Source: Rhizorhapis sp036570425 (GTDB lineage Bacteria > Pseudomonadota > Alphaproteobacteria > Sphingomonadales > Sphingomonadaceae). Taken from it: a stretch of DNA of 64,000 bases. Below the pieces are notes generated by a model that worked only from the letters and a program-made list of their open reading frames with translations, was not told where the DNA came from and ran no database searches. Where the stretch lies: NCBI GenBank assembly GCA_036570425.1, contig DATCYF010000016.1, positions 31,548 to 95,547 on the forward strand, in the 5' to 3' direction. Below, one piece after another: positions 31,577 through 40,115 of the stretch; within the stretch, counting starts at the first letter, position 1; each line of letters opens with the position of its first letter. Position numbers and translations under genes: made by a program.

Positions 31577-34180
31577 ATGACCCAACAAACATCCGCCATT
31601 TTCGTCAACATTGGTGAACGCACCAACATCACCGGCTCCGCCAAGTTCAAGAAGCTGATCCTTGCTGGCGATTACCATGCCGCTGTCGAGGTCGCCCGGC
31701 AGCAGGTTGAAAATGGCGCGCAGATCATTGACGTGAACATGGATGAGGGGCTGCTCGATTCTGAGCTGGCCATGTCCACCTTTCTGAAGCTGATCTCCGC
31801 CGAACCGGATATTGCACGCGTGCCAGTCATGGTGGACAGTTCCAAATGGTCAGTGATCGAAGCCGGTCTCAAATGCGTATCGGGAAAGCCCGTCGTCAAC
31901 TCCATCAGCATGAAGGAGGGTGAGGACGCTTTCCTGGATCAGGCGCGGAAAGTCATGTCGTACGGCGCTGCAGTCGTCGTCATGGCATTTGATGAAACGG
32001 GGCAGGCGGATACAAAGGATCGCAAGATCGAAATATGCGAACGCGCCTACAAGCTGCTGACTGGCATTGGTTTTCCGCCAGAAGATATCATTTTCGATCC
32101 CAACATTTTTGCCATTGCCACCGGCATTGACGAGCACCGCCGTTACGCCATCGATTTCATTGAAGCCTGCGAGGAGATCAAGGCGCGCTGCCCGCATGTT
32201 CATATTTCCGGTGGGGTTTCAAATCTCAGCTTCTCGTTCCGTGGCAATGAACCTGTGCGCCGGGCAATGCACAGCGTCTTTCTGTATCATGCGGTGCAGG
32301 CCGGGATGGACATGGGCATCGTCAATGCAGGTCAGCTTGACGTCTATGACGCCATAGATCCGGAACTGCGCGAAGCCTGCGAGGACGTCATCTGGGACCG
32401 CCGCGAGGATGCAACCGAGCGGATGATCACACTTGCCGAAAAATATCGTGGCACGGATGCCGTCGCGGAAAAGGCAGCGGAGGAATGGCGCGGATGGGAT
32501 GTCGGGAAGCGGCTGGAACATGCGTTGGTGAAGGGTATCGATGCCTATGTCGTCGAGGACACGGAAGAAGCGCGCCAATCCGCGGCGCGGCCCATCGAAG
32601 TTATCGAAGGTCCGCTGATGGACGGCATGAATGTCGTCGGGGACCTCTTTGGTTCAGGGAAGATGTTCCTGCCGCAGGTGGTAAAGTCAGCCCGCGTCAT
32701 GAAGAAGGCGGTCGCTCATCTTCTGCCTTACATCGAAGCGGAAAAAGACGAGAAAGCCCGCGGCAAGGGCAAGATTGTCATGGCGACCGTTAAAGGGGAC
32801 GTCCACGACATCGGCAAGAACATCGTGGGTGTGGTGCTGCAATGTAACGGCTTTGATGTCATCGACCTTGGGGTCATGGTGCCCTGGACGGATATATTGA
32901 AGGCCGCGAACGAAAATGACGCGGACATGATCGGCCTTTCCGGCCTGATTACCCCTTCGCTTGACGAGATGGTGACGGTTGCAGAGGAAATGCAGCGTGC
33001 AGAGATGAGCATGCCGCTGCTAATCGGTGGCGCGACAACGTCGAAGGTGCATACAGCACTCCGCATCGCGCCAGCCTATGAAGGGCCGGTGGTGCATGTG
33101 CTGGACGCCAGCAGGGCGGTGGGCGTCGCATCCGCCCTGGTCAGTGATACGCAACGCGATCCTTTCGTCGCGAAGGTGGCGGAGGAATATGATGTCGTCC
33201 GCAAATCGCGTGCAAACAAGGGACAGAGTGAGCTGGCTCCCATCGAGGAGGCGCGGGCAAACGCCTTCATAATCGACCCTGCATTGAAGCCGCCTGCGCC
33301 CAAACAGCCGGGGCTGCATGTCTATGTGGACTGGGATCTGAACGACTTGCGTGAGCATATCGACTGGACACCTTTTTTTCGGGCATGGGAATTGGCGGGC
33401 GTTTATCCGGCCATTCTGGATGACGCCATTGTCGGCGAAAGCGCCCGAAGCCTATTTGCCGACGCTCAGAAAATGCTCGACAGGATGATTGCCGAAAAAT
33501 GGGTGACGGCAAAAGGAGTGGCTGCCCTCTGGCCTTGCCGGCGTGAAGGCGATGACGTGTTGATAGAGCCAGCCTCTGGCGAAATGATCCGCATGCCATT
33601 CCTTCGCCAGCAGATCCGGAAGCGGGAGGGGCGGGCCAATATGTGCCTGGCCGACTTCATCCTGCCGGAGAATGATTGGATCGGCGGCTTTGCCGTTACG
33701 GCCGGACACGGCGTTGACGAGCATGTGTTGCGCTTCAAAGCGGATAATGACGATTATTCTGCGATTCTGGTGAAGGCGCTGGCGGATCGTTTGGCAGAAG
33801 CTTTCGCCGAACGCATGCATCAGCACGTCCGTACCACGCTTTGGGGCTATGCGGAGGGCGAGCAACTCACGAATGAAGCGCTGATCCGCGAACAATATAG
33901 AGGCATCCGCCCCGCGCCGGGCTACCCTGCTTGCCCTGACCACAGCCAGAAGCCTGTGTTGTTCGAAATGCTGAATGCGACGGAACATACCGGCATTATC
34001 CTGACGGATGGCTTTGCCATGTGGCCGACCGCGGCAGTGTCCGGTTTCTATTTTGGTCACCCCCAATGCGAATATTTCGGGGTGGCCCGAATCGGTCGAG
34101 ATCAACTTGAGGAATACGCCGTGCGCCGGGATGTGGAGCTTTCAGTGGCAGAGCGTTGGCTGCGACCTAACTTGAACTGA
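31577..34180 (+). CDS. metH: Methionine synthase, folate/cobalamin/activation domains (split MetH C-terminal part)
   Basis: This 867-residue protein covers MetH without the homocysteine domain. The pterin-binding barrel begins at NIGERTNITGSAKF. The helical cap and Rossmann cobalamin domain follow, with axial ligand His410 in GDVHDIGKNIVG. The SAM-dependent reactivation domain has RPAPGYPACPDH and TDGFAMWPTAAVSGFYF. With the preceding gene it should rebuild a complete cobalamin-dependent methionine synthase from two polypeptides. Start codon ATG at 31577 follows GGGGGAAG. Confidence 0.94.
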   Translation: MTQQTSAIFVNIGERTNITGSAKFKKLILAGDYHAAVEVARQQVENGAQIIDVNMDEGLLDSELAMSTFLKLISAEPDIARVPVMVDSSKWSVIEAGLKCVSGKPVVNSISMKEGEDAFLDQARKVMSYGAAVVVMAFDETGQADTKDRKIEICERAYKLLTGIGFPPEDIIFDPNIFAIATGIDEHRRYAIDFIEACEEIKARCPHVHISGGVSNLSFSFRGNEPVRRAMHSVFLYHAVQAGMDMGIVNAGQLDVYDAIDPELREACEDVIWDRREDATERMITLAEKYRGTDAVAEKAAEEWRGWDVGKRLEHALVKGIDAYVVEDTEEARQSAARPIEVIEGPLMDGMNVVGDLFGSGKMFLPQVVKSARVMKKAVAHLLPYIEAEKDEKARGKGKIVMATVKGDVHDIGKNIVGVVLQCNGFDVIDLGVMVPWTDILKAANENDADMIGLSGLITPSLDEMVTVAEEMQRAEMSMPLLIGGATTSKVHTALRIAPAYEGPVVHVLDASRAVGVASALVSDTQRDPFVAKVAEEYDVVRKSRANKGQSELAPIEEARANAFIIDPALKPPAPKQPGLHVYVDWDLNDLREHIDWTPFFRAWELAGVYPAILDDAIVGESARSLFADAQKMLDRMIAEKWVTAKGVAALWPCRREGDDVLIEPASGEMIRMPFLRQQIRKREGRANMCLADFILPENDWIGGFAVTAGHGVDEHVLRFKADNDDYSAILVKALADRLAEAFAERMHQHVRTTLWGYAEGEQLTNEALIREQYRGIRPAPGYPACPDHSQKPVLFEMLNATEHTGIILTDGFAMWPTAAVSGFYFGHPQCEYFGVARIGRDQLEEYAVRRDVELSVAERWLRPNLN

Positions 34181-34194
34181 ACGGACTGCGGAAT

Positions 34195-34219
34195 CTTCTC
34201 CGGGTTGGGAGAGGGAGGA
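34195..34219. repeat. Degenerate CTCC/GGGAGAGGG element
   Basis: A short TTCTCC...GGGAGAGGG arrangement, 15 bp after the metH stop. It looks like a decayed copy of the dispersed palindrome seen at 52446-52469. A further inverted repeat TCATGG/CCATGA lies at 34250-34268. Confidence 0.4.
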
Positions 34220-34345
34220 GCCGTCAACCATTCCAACTTGGGACAGATGTCATGGTCAGATGCCATGATTAGCCCTGTCGCCTCAGCACAGCTTCATTTA
34301 TTTCGATCAGGTAATGCTTCAATCTGATCAAAGGCTGCTGTTCCA

Positions 34346-35287
34346 ATGAAGATCCTCTCCATCGCTCTCCTGGTATCAGTCGCATCCGTGAGCGCGGCAT
34401 TGGCGGGAGAGAAACAGGCAGCGCCCTTTGTGGTTCAGGAACAGGGTAAAGGATTTACCCGGCTCGCCGAAGCCGTTCAGGCAATCGGGGACGGTGACGG
34501 CACGATTATCATTGCGCCCGGCACTTATCGGCAATGCGTGGTGCAGACCTCCGGACGGGTTGCATTCAAGGCGCAGCAGCCAGGAACCGTCATCTTCGAC
34601 GGCGCTACTTGCGAGGGCAAGGCAGCGCTGGTCCTGCGCGGCCGCGCGGCTGCTGTGGACGGCATCGTCTTTCAGAACATGCGTGTACCGGACGCCAATG
34701 GCGCAGGCATTCGCCTGGAGCGAGGCAATCTGGAGGTAGCGAACAGTCTTTTCCGTAACAGCGAACAAGGCATCTTGACCGCAGACGACACCGCAAGCGA
34801 GATCCGTATCGACCGCTCTACTTTCCAGCATCTGGGGCGATGCGATCGCGGCCTCTCCTGCGCCCACAGCATCTATGTGGGAGCTTATGGCAAGCTGACT
34901 GTCACGCGCTCACGGTTCGAACTTGGCAATGGCGGGCATTATGTCAAATCGCGCGCTGCAAAGGCGGAGATACGCGATAACAGCTTCGACGATACAGGCG
35001 GCCGCGAAACCAATTATATGATCGATCTTCCGGAGGGCGCCACTGGCCTCATTACGGCCAATCAGATGGTGCAGGGCAAGAATAAGGAGAATTACAGCGC
35101 ATTCATTGCATTGGCGGCCGAAGGGAAAAAGAACAGTTCCAGCGGCCTGTCCATCAGCGGCAACCGCGCCGCGTTCGCACCGGGCGTTTCACGCAATAGC
35201 GCTTTCGTCGCGGATTGGGGCGGGGACCGTATCGCGCTGGGGCAGAACGCGTTGGGGGCAGGCATCAAAGCCTATGAGCGTCGCTGA
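34346..35287 (+). CDS. Secreted right-handed parallel beta-helix protein
   Basis: This 313-residue protein has a signal peptide (MKILSIALLVSVASVSAALA) and a repetitive beta-strand pattern typical of parallel beta-helix folds. Turns include GTIIIAPGTYRQC, AAVDGIVFQNMRV, NLEVANSLFRNSEQGI and GKLTVTRSRFELG. The family includes polysaccharide lyases and epimerases and many inactive carbohydrate-binding relatives. I see no catalytic set I can name. Four cysteines (QC, TC, RC and SC) could form disulfides in the periplasm. It is a single gene between metH and tRNA-Val. Confidence 0.82.
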   Translation: MKILSIALLVSVASVSAALAGEKQAAPFVVQEQGKGFTRLAEAVQAIGDGDGTIIIAPGTYRQCVVQTSGRVAFKAQQPGTVIFDGATCEGKAALVLRGRAAAVDGIVFQNMRVPDANGAGIRLERGNLEVANSLFRNSEQGILTADDTASEIRIDRSTFQHLGRCDRGLSCAHSIYVGAYGKLTVTRSRFELGNGGHYVKSRAAKAEIRDNSFDDTGGRETNYMIDLPEGATGLITANQMVQGKNKENYSAFIALAAEGKKNSSSGLSISGNRAAFAPGVSRNSAFVADWGGDRIALGQNALGAGIKAYERR

Positions 35288-35333
35288 TTTAGCGACCGGT
35301 AACATCGATATCATGCCAGAATGGAAATTCCCG

Positions 35334-35408
35334 TGGTGGGCGTGGCAAGGATTGAACTTGCGACCCCTGCGATGTCAACACAGTGCTCTACCACTGAGCT
35401 ACACGCCC
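35334..35408 (-). tRNA. tRNA-Val (GAC)
   Basis: This 75-nt cloverleaf lies on the minus strand. The acceptor GGGCGTG pairs with CACGCCC, then discriminator A and an encoded CCA. The anticodon stem CTGTG/CGCAG encloses TTGACAT, giving anticodon GAC. Confidence 0.95.
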
Positions 35409-35479
35409 ACACGGGAAGGCAGCCATTAGCTGGGGTTGGTCCGGCGTGCAAGCGGGAATTTCCGTAACCGGAAAAGAAT

Positions 35480-35857
35480 TCAGCTAAGGCCAGTAGCGCT
35501 GTTCGGGCCGAACATCCGGTCGACTTCCAACACCAGATCACGCAAGTGAAAAGGCTTCGAAAGGACCTTTGCCTGCGGAACGGCTTTTCCTGCCTTCAGC
35601 GTGACGGCAGCAAATCCAGTGATGAACATGACGCGCATTTCCGGCGCAACGGCGGCGACATGCTGGGCCAGCTCTATGCCATCCATCTCCGGCATGACGA
35701 TATCCGTCAGGAGGAGATCAAAACGCTGGGTTTCCAACAGCGGCAGCGCCGCTGTACCCCGATCCACGGCAACCACTTCATAGCCGGACTTTTCCAGGGC
35801 ACGCGTCAGATATTGACGCATCACCTCATCATCTTCAGCAAGTAAAATGCGGATCAT
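35480..35857 (-). CDS. cpdR: CpdR-like single-domain response regulator
   Basis: This is a 125-residue receiver domain without an output domain. LLAEDDEVMRQYL, the phospho-acceptor Asp in LLTDIVMPEMDGIELA, FITGFAAV and VLSKPFHLRDLV match CpdR closely. In Caulobacter, unphosphorylated CpdR brings ClpXP to the pole and triggers cell-cycle proteolysis. It is divergent from the N-formylglutamate amidohydrolase gene with a 130-bp spacer, an arrangement seen in related genomes. Confidence 0.92.
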   Translation of the reverse strand: MIRILLAEDDEVMRQYLTRALEKSGYEVVAVDRGTAALPLLETQRFDLLLTDIVMPEMDGIELAQHVAAVAPEMRVMFITGFAAVTLKAGKAVPQAKVLSKPFHLRDLVLEVDRMFGPNSATGLS

Positions 35858-35987
35858 TCAAAGCCTCGACCGAGTGATTGCCCTTTGGGCAATGGAATGG
35901 CTTGTATCCATATCCCAGAAGGCCTTAACATTTTCCAGCCGCCGGGGAAACATTTGGTGATGTAAAGCCGAGTAAAAGGAAGAGATT

Positions 35988-36878
35988 GTGGATTTTCCAG
36001 CGCCTGTAGCGCCCGCTTTCCAGAACCCGGCTTTTTGCCGTTATGGCCCGGAACTGCCCGAAAATCCTGTCATCATCTCGGTTCCCCATGCTGGCCGGCA
36101 ATATCCGGCATCTGTTCTGAGCCATGCTCGGGTTGGGCGCGAAGTGCTGGAGCGATTGGAGGATCGCTTGGCGGATATGCTGGTCCACCGGTTGATGGAG
36201 GGCGGACACAGCGTTTTCGTGGCCAAGAAGGCCCGCGCCGTCATTGACCTTAATCGCTCGGATAATGAAATCGATCCCGGAATGATAGCAAATGCGCCGC
36301 CTCATCCAGGCTTCTTCGCCAGTGCAAAGGTGCGCGGCGGTCTGGGCCTTATTCCACGCCGCCTTTCTACCTATGGCGATCTTTGGAATGGACCGTTCGA
36401 ATGGCCCGACGTGAAACAGCGTATCATGGAATATCATCAGCCCTATCACCTTGCGCTCGGCGATTCGCTGCGTATGGCCCGGCAACGATTCGGATGCGCT
36501 ATATTGCTGGACATCCACAGTATGCCGCCATTAACCGGCCAAGGCGGTTTGCCTTCGGCGAAGATTGTTCTGGGCGATCGCTTTGGCCGAAGCGCGAGTG
36601 GTCGCCTGACCGATGCTGCTGCCCACATTTTCGCGGCCCGGGGATTGAAGGTAGCGCAAAATCATCCCTATCCAGGCAATTATCTGCTTGAGCGCCACGG
36701 CCGCCCATCCTTCAACGTCCATGCCATCCAGTGCGAGATTGATCGGTCCCTTTACCTTGACGGGGCATTTAGATGGCCGTCGGCGGGTCTGGCTCGACTG
36801 CAAGGTGTCCTTTTGGATGTGGCGGCCAGTCTGGCAGGTGAATTACCGGAAGGAGATTTTGCTCAAGCGGCAGAGTGA
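35988..36878 (+). CDS. N-formylglutamate amidohydrolase
   Basis: This 296-residue protein hydrolyses N-formylglutamate, the last step of one histidine-degradation route. The start is GTG with a strong AGGAAGAG site 4 nt upstream. Family motifs are VIISVPHAGRQYP, ARAVIDLNRSDNEID, LLDIHSMPP and NVHAIQCEIDRSLYLD. No hut genes are visible nearby, so a different formyl or amide substrate is possible. It is convergent with the sRNA candidate and sapC. Confidence 0.88.
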   Translation: MDFPAPVAPAFQNPAFCRYGPELPENPVIISVPHAGRQYPASVLSHARVGREVLERLEDRLADMLVHRLMEGGHSVFVAKKARAVIDLNRSDNEIDPGMIANAPPHPGFFASAKVRGGLGLIPRRLSTYGDLWNGPFEWPDVKQRIMEYHQPYHLALGDSLRMARQRFGCAILLDIHSMPPLTGQGGLPSAKIVLGDRFGRSASGRLTDAAAHIFAARGLKVAQNHPYPGNYLLERHGRPSFNVHAIQCEIDRSLYLDGAFRWPSAGLARLQGVLLDVAASLAGELPEGDFAQAAE

Positions 36879-36932
36879 GGATTGCGGATTGCCCCTTGAG
36901 GACACCCATTTCATCCCCGGCATGCGCTCCAC

Positions 36933-36962
36933 AAAAAACCACCCCATGCAAGCATGGGGTGG
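36933..36962 (-). terminator. Rho-independent terminator of the sRNA candidate
   Basis: On the minus strand, CCACCCCATG/CATGGGGTGG form a 10-bp GC-rich stem with a 4-nt loop and are followed by six T residues. Confidence 0.9.
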
Positions 36963-37040
36963 CCAAGGTTCAGGGAGGAGACGCCTCCAAAGGGGGAGAC
37001 GCCCATGCGGCACTCGAAAGGGGGGCGAGTGAACCGCATG
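36933..37040 (-). ncRNA. Candidate trans-acting small RNA with C-rich loops
   Basis: On the minus strand, a predicted transcript of about 108 nt starts at 37040. Stem-loop 1 pairs 37026-37040 with 37004-37016 (CATGCGG and CACTCG arms) and exposes CCCCCCTTT. Stem-loop 2 pairs 36996-37003 with 36980-36987 and exposes CCCCTTTG. A single-stranded linker contains CTCCTCCC. It ends at a strong terminator (36933-36962) and has a sigma70-type promoter directly upstream (37046-37074). C-rich loops complementary to Shine-Dalgarno sequences are a known feature of alphaproteobacterial sRNAs such as GsrN and the CCUCCUCCC-motif RNAs. No reading frame longer than a few codons was noted. I could not match it to a named family. 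Confidence 0.75.
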
Positions 37041-37045
37041 CCTAT

Positions 37046-37074
37046 AAATTAGGTGAGCATTGGCCAGGTTTCAA
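37046..37074 (-). promoter_or_regulatory. Sigma70-type promoter of the sRNA candidate
   Basis: On the minus strand, TTGAAA (37074-37069) and TAATTT (37051-37046) are separated by exactly 17 nt. The start would fall 6-7 nt downstream, at the first base of stem-loop 1. Confidence 0.7.
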
Positions 37075-37129
37075 GCGTTGAAAATCAATTCAACAAAAAA
37101 ATCGTACTGACTGGTATGCTATGTTGCTG

Positions 37130-37930
37130 TCAGGCCCCCAAATTCGCGGTTTCGGGAACTTGCGGAGCAGCTACATCAGGCATTTTGCCCTGCTCGATTT
37201 GCTGTGAAAACAGCTCGCGCATCAGTTGCAATGAAAAAAGGTGGGCGTGGATCAGGGGCAGCATGCCGCTCTGGTTGATCTTGCGCAGTTGATCCCCCCG
37301 CATGTCCCGCAGTTTTTCTTCATTCACCATCTGGAAGCCACGATAGATGAAGGGATTTTCGTGCCCGGGCGCCTGGATGGACACTTCGCCATCCATCAGG
37401 AGATCGTAGGATTTCAGCTCTTCCATGAACTGGGCGGTACGTTGAGCAGCCTGTTCGAACTGTTCGCAGAAGCCCAGAACATTCTGCGTCACTTGTGACG
37501 GTTTGCCGTCTTCGAAGAGTCGATCGCCTTCATCCTGCGCGCCCACCACGTCAGACTTGGGATCGAAGCAGAGTGACAATTCCTCGCTGTCGGGGCGTAG
37601 CTTTGCCAGCATGAAGGGGTAGCGGCGGACATATGCAGGCACATAGGTCGGGCCGCGCAATTTGCCTTCGTCATCAATGAAGGTGTTGATGCCTTCATTA
37701 AGCCCCATCAGCCCCAGAGGCACAGGATTTGCGCCGGCTGAAAAGACGATGGGAAGAAAACGCTGTGCCTGGACAAATTCGTCGATAGTCAGTGGCACGG
37801 CATGCTGCCTGGCCAGATGCGGGGCGGACTCGACCTGCCGGATCCGCCATTCGCCATGCTCATTGCTGTTGAGCGGCACCAGATCGTTATAGAAAATCGG
37901 CAGGTTATTGGCTGTTGGCGCGCTGGCCAT
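37130..37930 (-). CDS. SapC-family protein
   Basis: This 266-residue protein matches the SapC family. It has the N-terminal LPIFYNDLVPLNSNEHGEW, the conserved AVPLTIDEFVQAQRFLPIVFS, YVPAYVRRYPFMLA and the C-terminal helical QLRKINQSGMLPLIHAHLFSLQLMRELF. The family is named from Campylobacter S-layer transport loci. In sphingomonads and Caulobacter its members often sit beside TonB receptors, but their function is not settled. It is monocistronic; the sRNA candidate lies 89 bp downstream on the same strand but has its own promoter. No signal peptide is evident. Confidence 0.88.
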   Translation of the reverse strand: MASAPTANNLPIFYNDLVPLNSNEHGEWRIRQVESAPHLARQHAVPLTIDEFVQAQRFLPIVFSAGANPVPLGLMGLNEGINTFIDDEGKLRGPTYVPAYVRRYPFMLAKLRPDSEELSLCFDPKSDVVGAQDEGDRLFEDGKPSQVTQNVLGFCEQFEQAAQRTAQFMEELKSYDLLMDGEVSIQAPGHENPFIYRGFQMVNEEKLRDMRGDQLRKINQSGMLPLIHAHLFSLQLMRELFSQQIEQGKMPDVAAPQVPETANLGA

Positions 37931-37998
37931 GATAATTTCTCCTGATCAAGCGGACCCACCCCCAAACGCGGCCGCGTAGAAGATGCTGCGTAATTGGC

Positions 37999-39459
37999 TC
38001 ATGCTTCCGACGCAAGGGGGATGAGTTTCCCGGGATTCATGATCCCCTTCGGATCGAAAGCGGCCTTGATCGATCGCAATGCGTGGAGCTGCGCGGGGGA
38101 GGCCAAACGCCCCAGTTCCGCGCGCTTCATCTGACCGATGCCATGTTCAGCAGAAATCGATCCGCCCCAGGCGACGACCTGATCGTGGACAAAGGCGCTG
38201 ATGACTGGTCCGCGTTCGGCGATCCACGACGGACCATTGGTCCCAAGGGGCGCGCGGACATGGAAATGGACATTGCCATCACCCAGATGACCAAAGCTGC
38301 TCGTGCTCGTGCCGGGAAAGGATCGTTCTGCCGCCTTGCCTGCATCGACCATGAAGGTCGGCATCCGCGCCACCGGAACGCTGATATCGAATTGCAACGC
38401 CGGACCCAGCGAACGCTCTGCCTCTGACAGGGATTCGCGAAGACGCCAGAACTGTTCCGCCTGTGCCTCGTTGGCGGCTATGGCAGCATCCTGAATCAAG
38501 CCTTTCGTGAACGCGGCAGCAAGCGCGGTCTCAAGCCGTTCATGTGCGGATGGTCCCTCGGCCGAATCGAGATCGACTTCGATCAGAACGTACCAGGGCG
38601 AACGCGTGGCAGTCGGACAGCAGGCACCGGGGATCAGATTCAGGACAGCCGCGAGCGTATCGTCCGCAAGGACTTCAAAACCCTCCACGACATCCCCGAT
38701 CACGCGTTCTGCAAAACGAAAAAGGGCAAGGGCGGCTTCGGGCGTTTCCACGCCGATCCAGCCGACGGCCCGATCGGTAATGGCGGGGACAAGACGCAGG
38801 CTTGCGGCGGTGACGACACCGATCGTCCCTTCCGCGCCGATCAGCAACTGCTTTATGTCATAGCCGCGGTTGTCCTTCTTGAGCGCATCCAGGCCATGAT
38901 GAACACTGCCGTCTGGCAACACCGCCTCAATCCCTTCGACAAGCGCTCGCATGGTGCCATGACGCAGCACCTGCGTTCCGCCTGCATTGGTTGAAACGAG
39001 GCCTCCGATGGTGGCTGATCCCTTTGCGCCCAGGCTGAGAGGGAACCGGCGATCAACCGCCTGTGCGGCTTCGTGCAGATTGGCCAGGATCACGCCCGCT
39101 TCGCATATGGCGAGATTATTCTCGGGTGAAATCGAGCGGATCCTGTTCATCCGCCGCAACGAAAGAATAAGCGCGCTGCCATCTGCAGGCGGAGTGGCGC
39201 CGCCTACCATGGACGTGTTGCCTCCTTGCGGAACAAGAGGAACGTTTTTTTCAGCCGCCATGGCAACGACCGCTGCGACCTCCTCAGTGGAGACAGGGGA
39301 TAATATCGCTCGCGCCTGACCATGATAACGGCCCCGCCAATCATGGACCCACGGGTCAATATCGTCGGCGTCCTCTATAATGCCGCGTTGGCCCAATATG
39401 GCGCGGAACGGCTCCAGGCATTCGTCAGTAATCATGAAAGTTCTATGCCCGACCCCCAT
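37999..39459 (-). CDS. FAD-binding D-2-hydroxyacid dehydrogenase (GlcD/D2HGDH-like)
   Basis: This 486-residue flavoprotein has the PCMH FAD domain and a VAO-type C-terminal cap. VPQGGNTSMVGGATP is the FAD pyrophosphate loop, SLGAKGSATIGGLVSTNAGG and LIGAEGTIGVVTAASLRL follow, and the C-terminal metal/substrate motifs are FGHLGDGNVHFHV and EHGIGQMKR. It probably oxidises D-2-hydroxyglutarate or D-lactate with electron-transfer flavoprotein as acceptor. The start could also be MITDECLEPF (39435). It is divergent from a small secreted protein gene. The substrate cannot be fixed from the sequence. Confidence 0.9.
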   Translation of the reverse strand: MGVGHRTFMITDECLEPFRAILGQRGIIEDADDIDPWVHDWRGRYHGQARAILSPVSTEEVAAVVAMAAEKNVPLVPQGGNTSMVGGATPPADGSALILSLRRMNRIRSISPENNLAICEAGVILANLHEAAQAVDRRFPLSLGAKGSATIGGLVSTNAGGTQVLRHGTMRALVEGIEAVLPDGSVHHGLDALKKDNRGYDIKQLLIGAEGTIGVVTAASLRLVPAITDRAVGWIGVETPEAALALFRFAERVIGDVVEGFEVLADDTLAAVLNLIPGACCPTATRSPWYVLIEVDLDSAEGPSAHERLETALAAAFTKGLIQDAAIAANEAQAEQFWRLRESLSEAERSLGPALQFDISVPVARMPTFMVDAGKAAERSFPGTSTSSFGHLGDGNVHFHVRAPLGTNGPSWIAERGPVISAFVHDQVVAWGGSISAEHGIGQMKRAELGRLASPAQLHALRSIKAAFDPKGIMNPGKLIPLASEA

Positions 39460-39550
39460 CCTAAAGGCCAGTTATTGTCCCGGATTAATCAACTGTTCAA
39501 ATCGGCCACTTTATGGCTCTGGCTTTCGAGGGGATAATGTCTTGCCGTCC

Positions 39551-40009
39551 ATGATTTTCCTGTTCCTGATTGTTGCGCCCGCAATGGCGATAGACACCGT
39601 CCCCTCGGGCTTCGGCGGAACCCTTGCGCTGGCAGGCACGGAATATGCGCAATTGGCCCTGGGACGCAGGATCATCATCCGTGTCCCGGCTCTCGTTACC
39701 CGGCGTAGCGGTCCCCCTCCGCAGGAGGAGATCAAATGGAAGGAAAAGAAATCCCTCCGCTGCCTTCCGATGCGGAACGTCGTTGGGGCGGCTATCACTC
39801 GCTCGGATAGCATTGACCTCATTCTGTCTGATCAGACGCGCGTGCGTGCGAGGCTGGACAACGATTGCCAGTCCGCAGATTTCTATTCGGGTTTCTATAT
39901 GGAGCCAACGGATGACCAACGACTTTGCGCGGATCGGGATATGGTCCACGCTCGCAATGGGGCTATGTGCGAAGTTGACCAGTTCCGGAGACTGGTGGTT
40001 AAAAAATAG
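39551..40009 (+). CDS. Small secreted hypothetical protein
   Basis: This 152-residue protein begins with a short signal peptide (MIFLFLIVAPAMA-ID). A TTG three codons upstream is an alternative start. The mature part has four cysteines (LRCLPM, NDCQSA, RLCADR and AMCEVD) that could form two disulfides. It also has beta-rich segments such as RRIIIRVPALV and IDLILSDQTRVRARLD. I do not recognise a family. Its position between the FAD oxidoreductase and the helicase gives no clue. Confidence 0.6.
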   Translation: MIFLFLIVAPAMAIDTVPSGFGGTLALAGTEYAQLALGRRIIIRVPALVTRRSGPPPQEEIKWKEKKSLRCLPMRNVVGAAITRSDSIDLILSDQTRVRARLDNDCQSADFYSGFYMEPTDDQRLCADRDMVHARNGAMCEVDQFRRLVVKK

Positions 40010-40115
40010 TATTTCCGGCGGTTAATGCGGAAATTCTTGACATTTGCGCGAATGTTGAGCATGGCCCGGCCGTATCAGACGGGCATGGCGCCTGCTCCAT
40101 TTTTCCGGACAGTAT

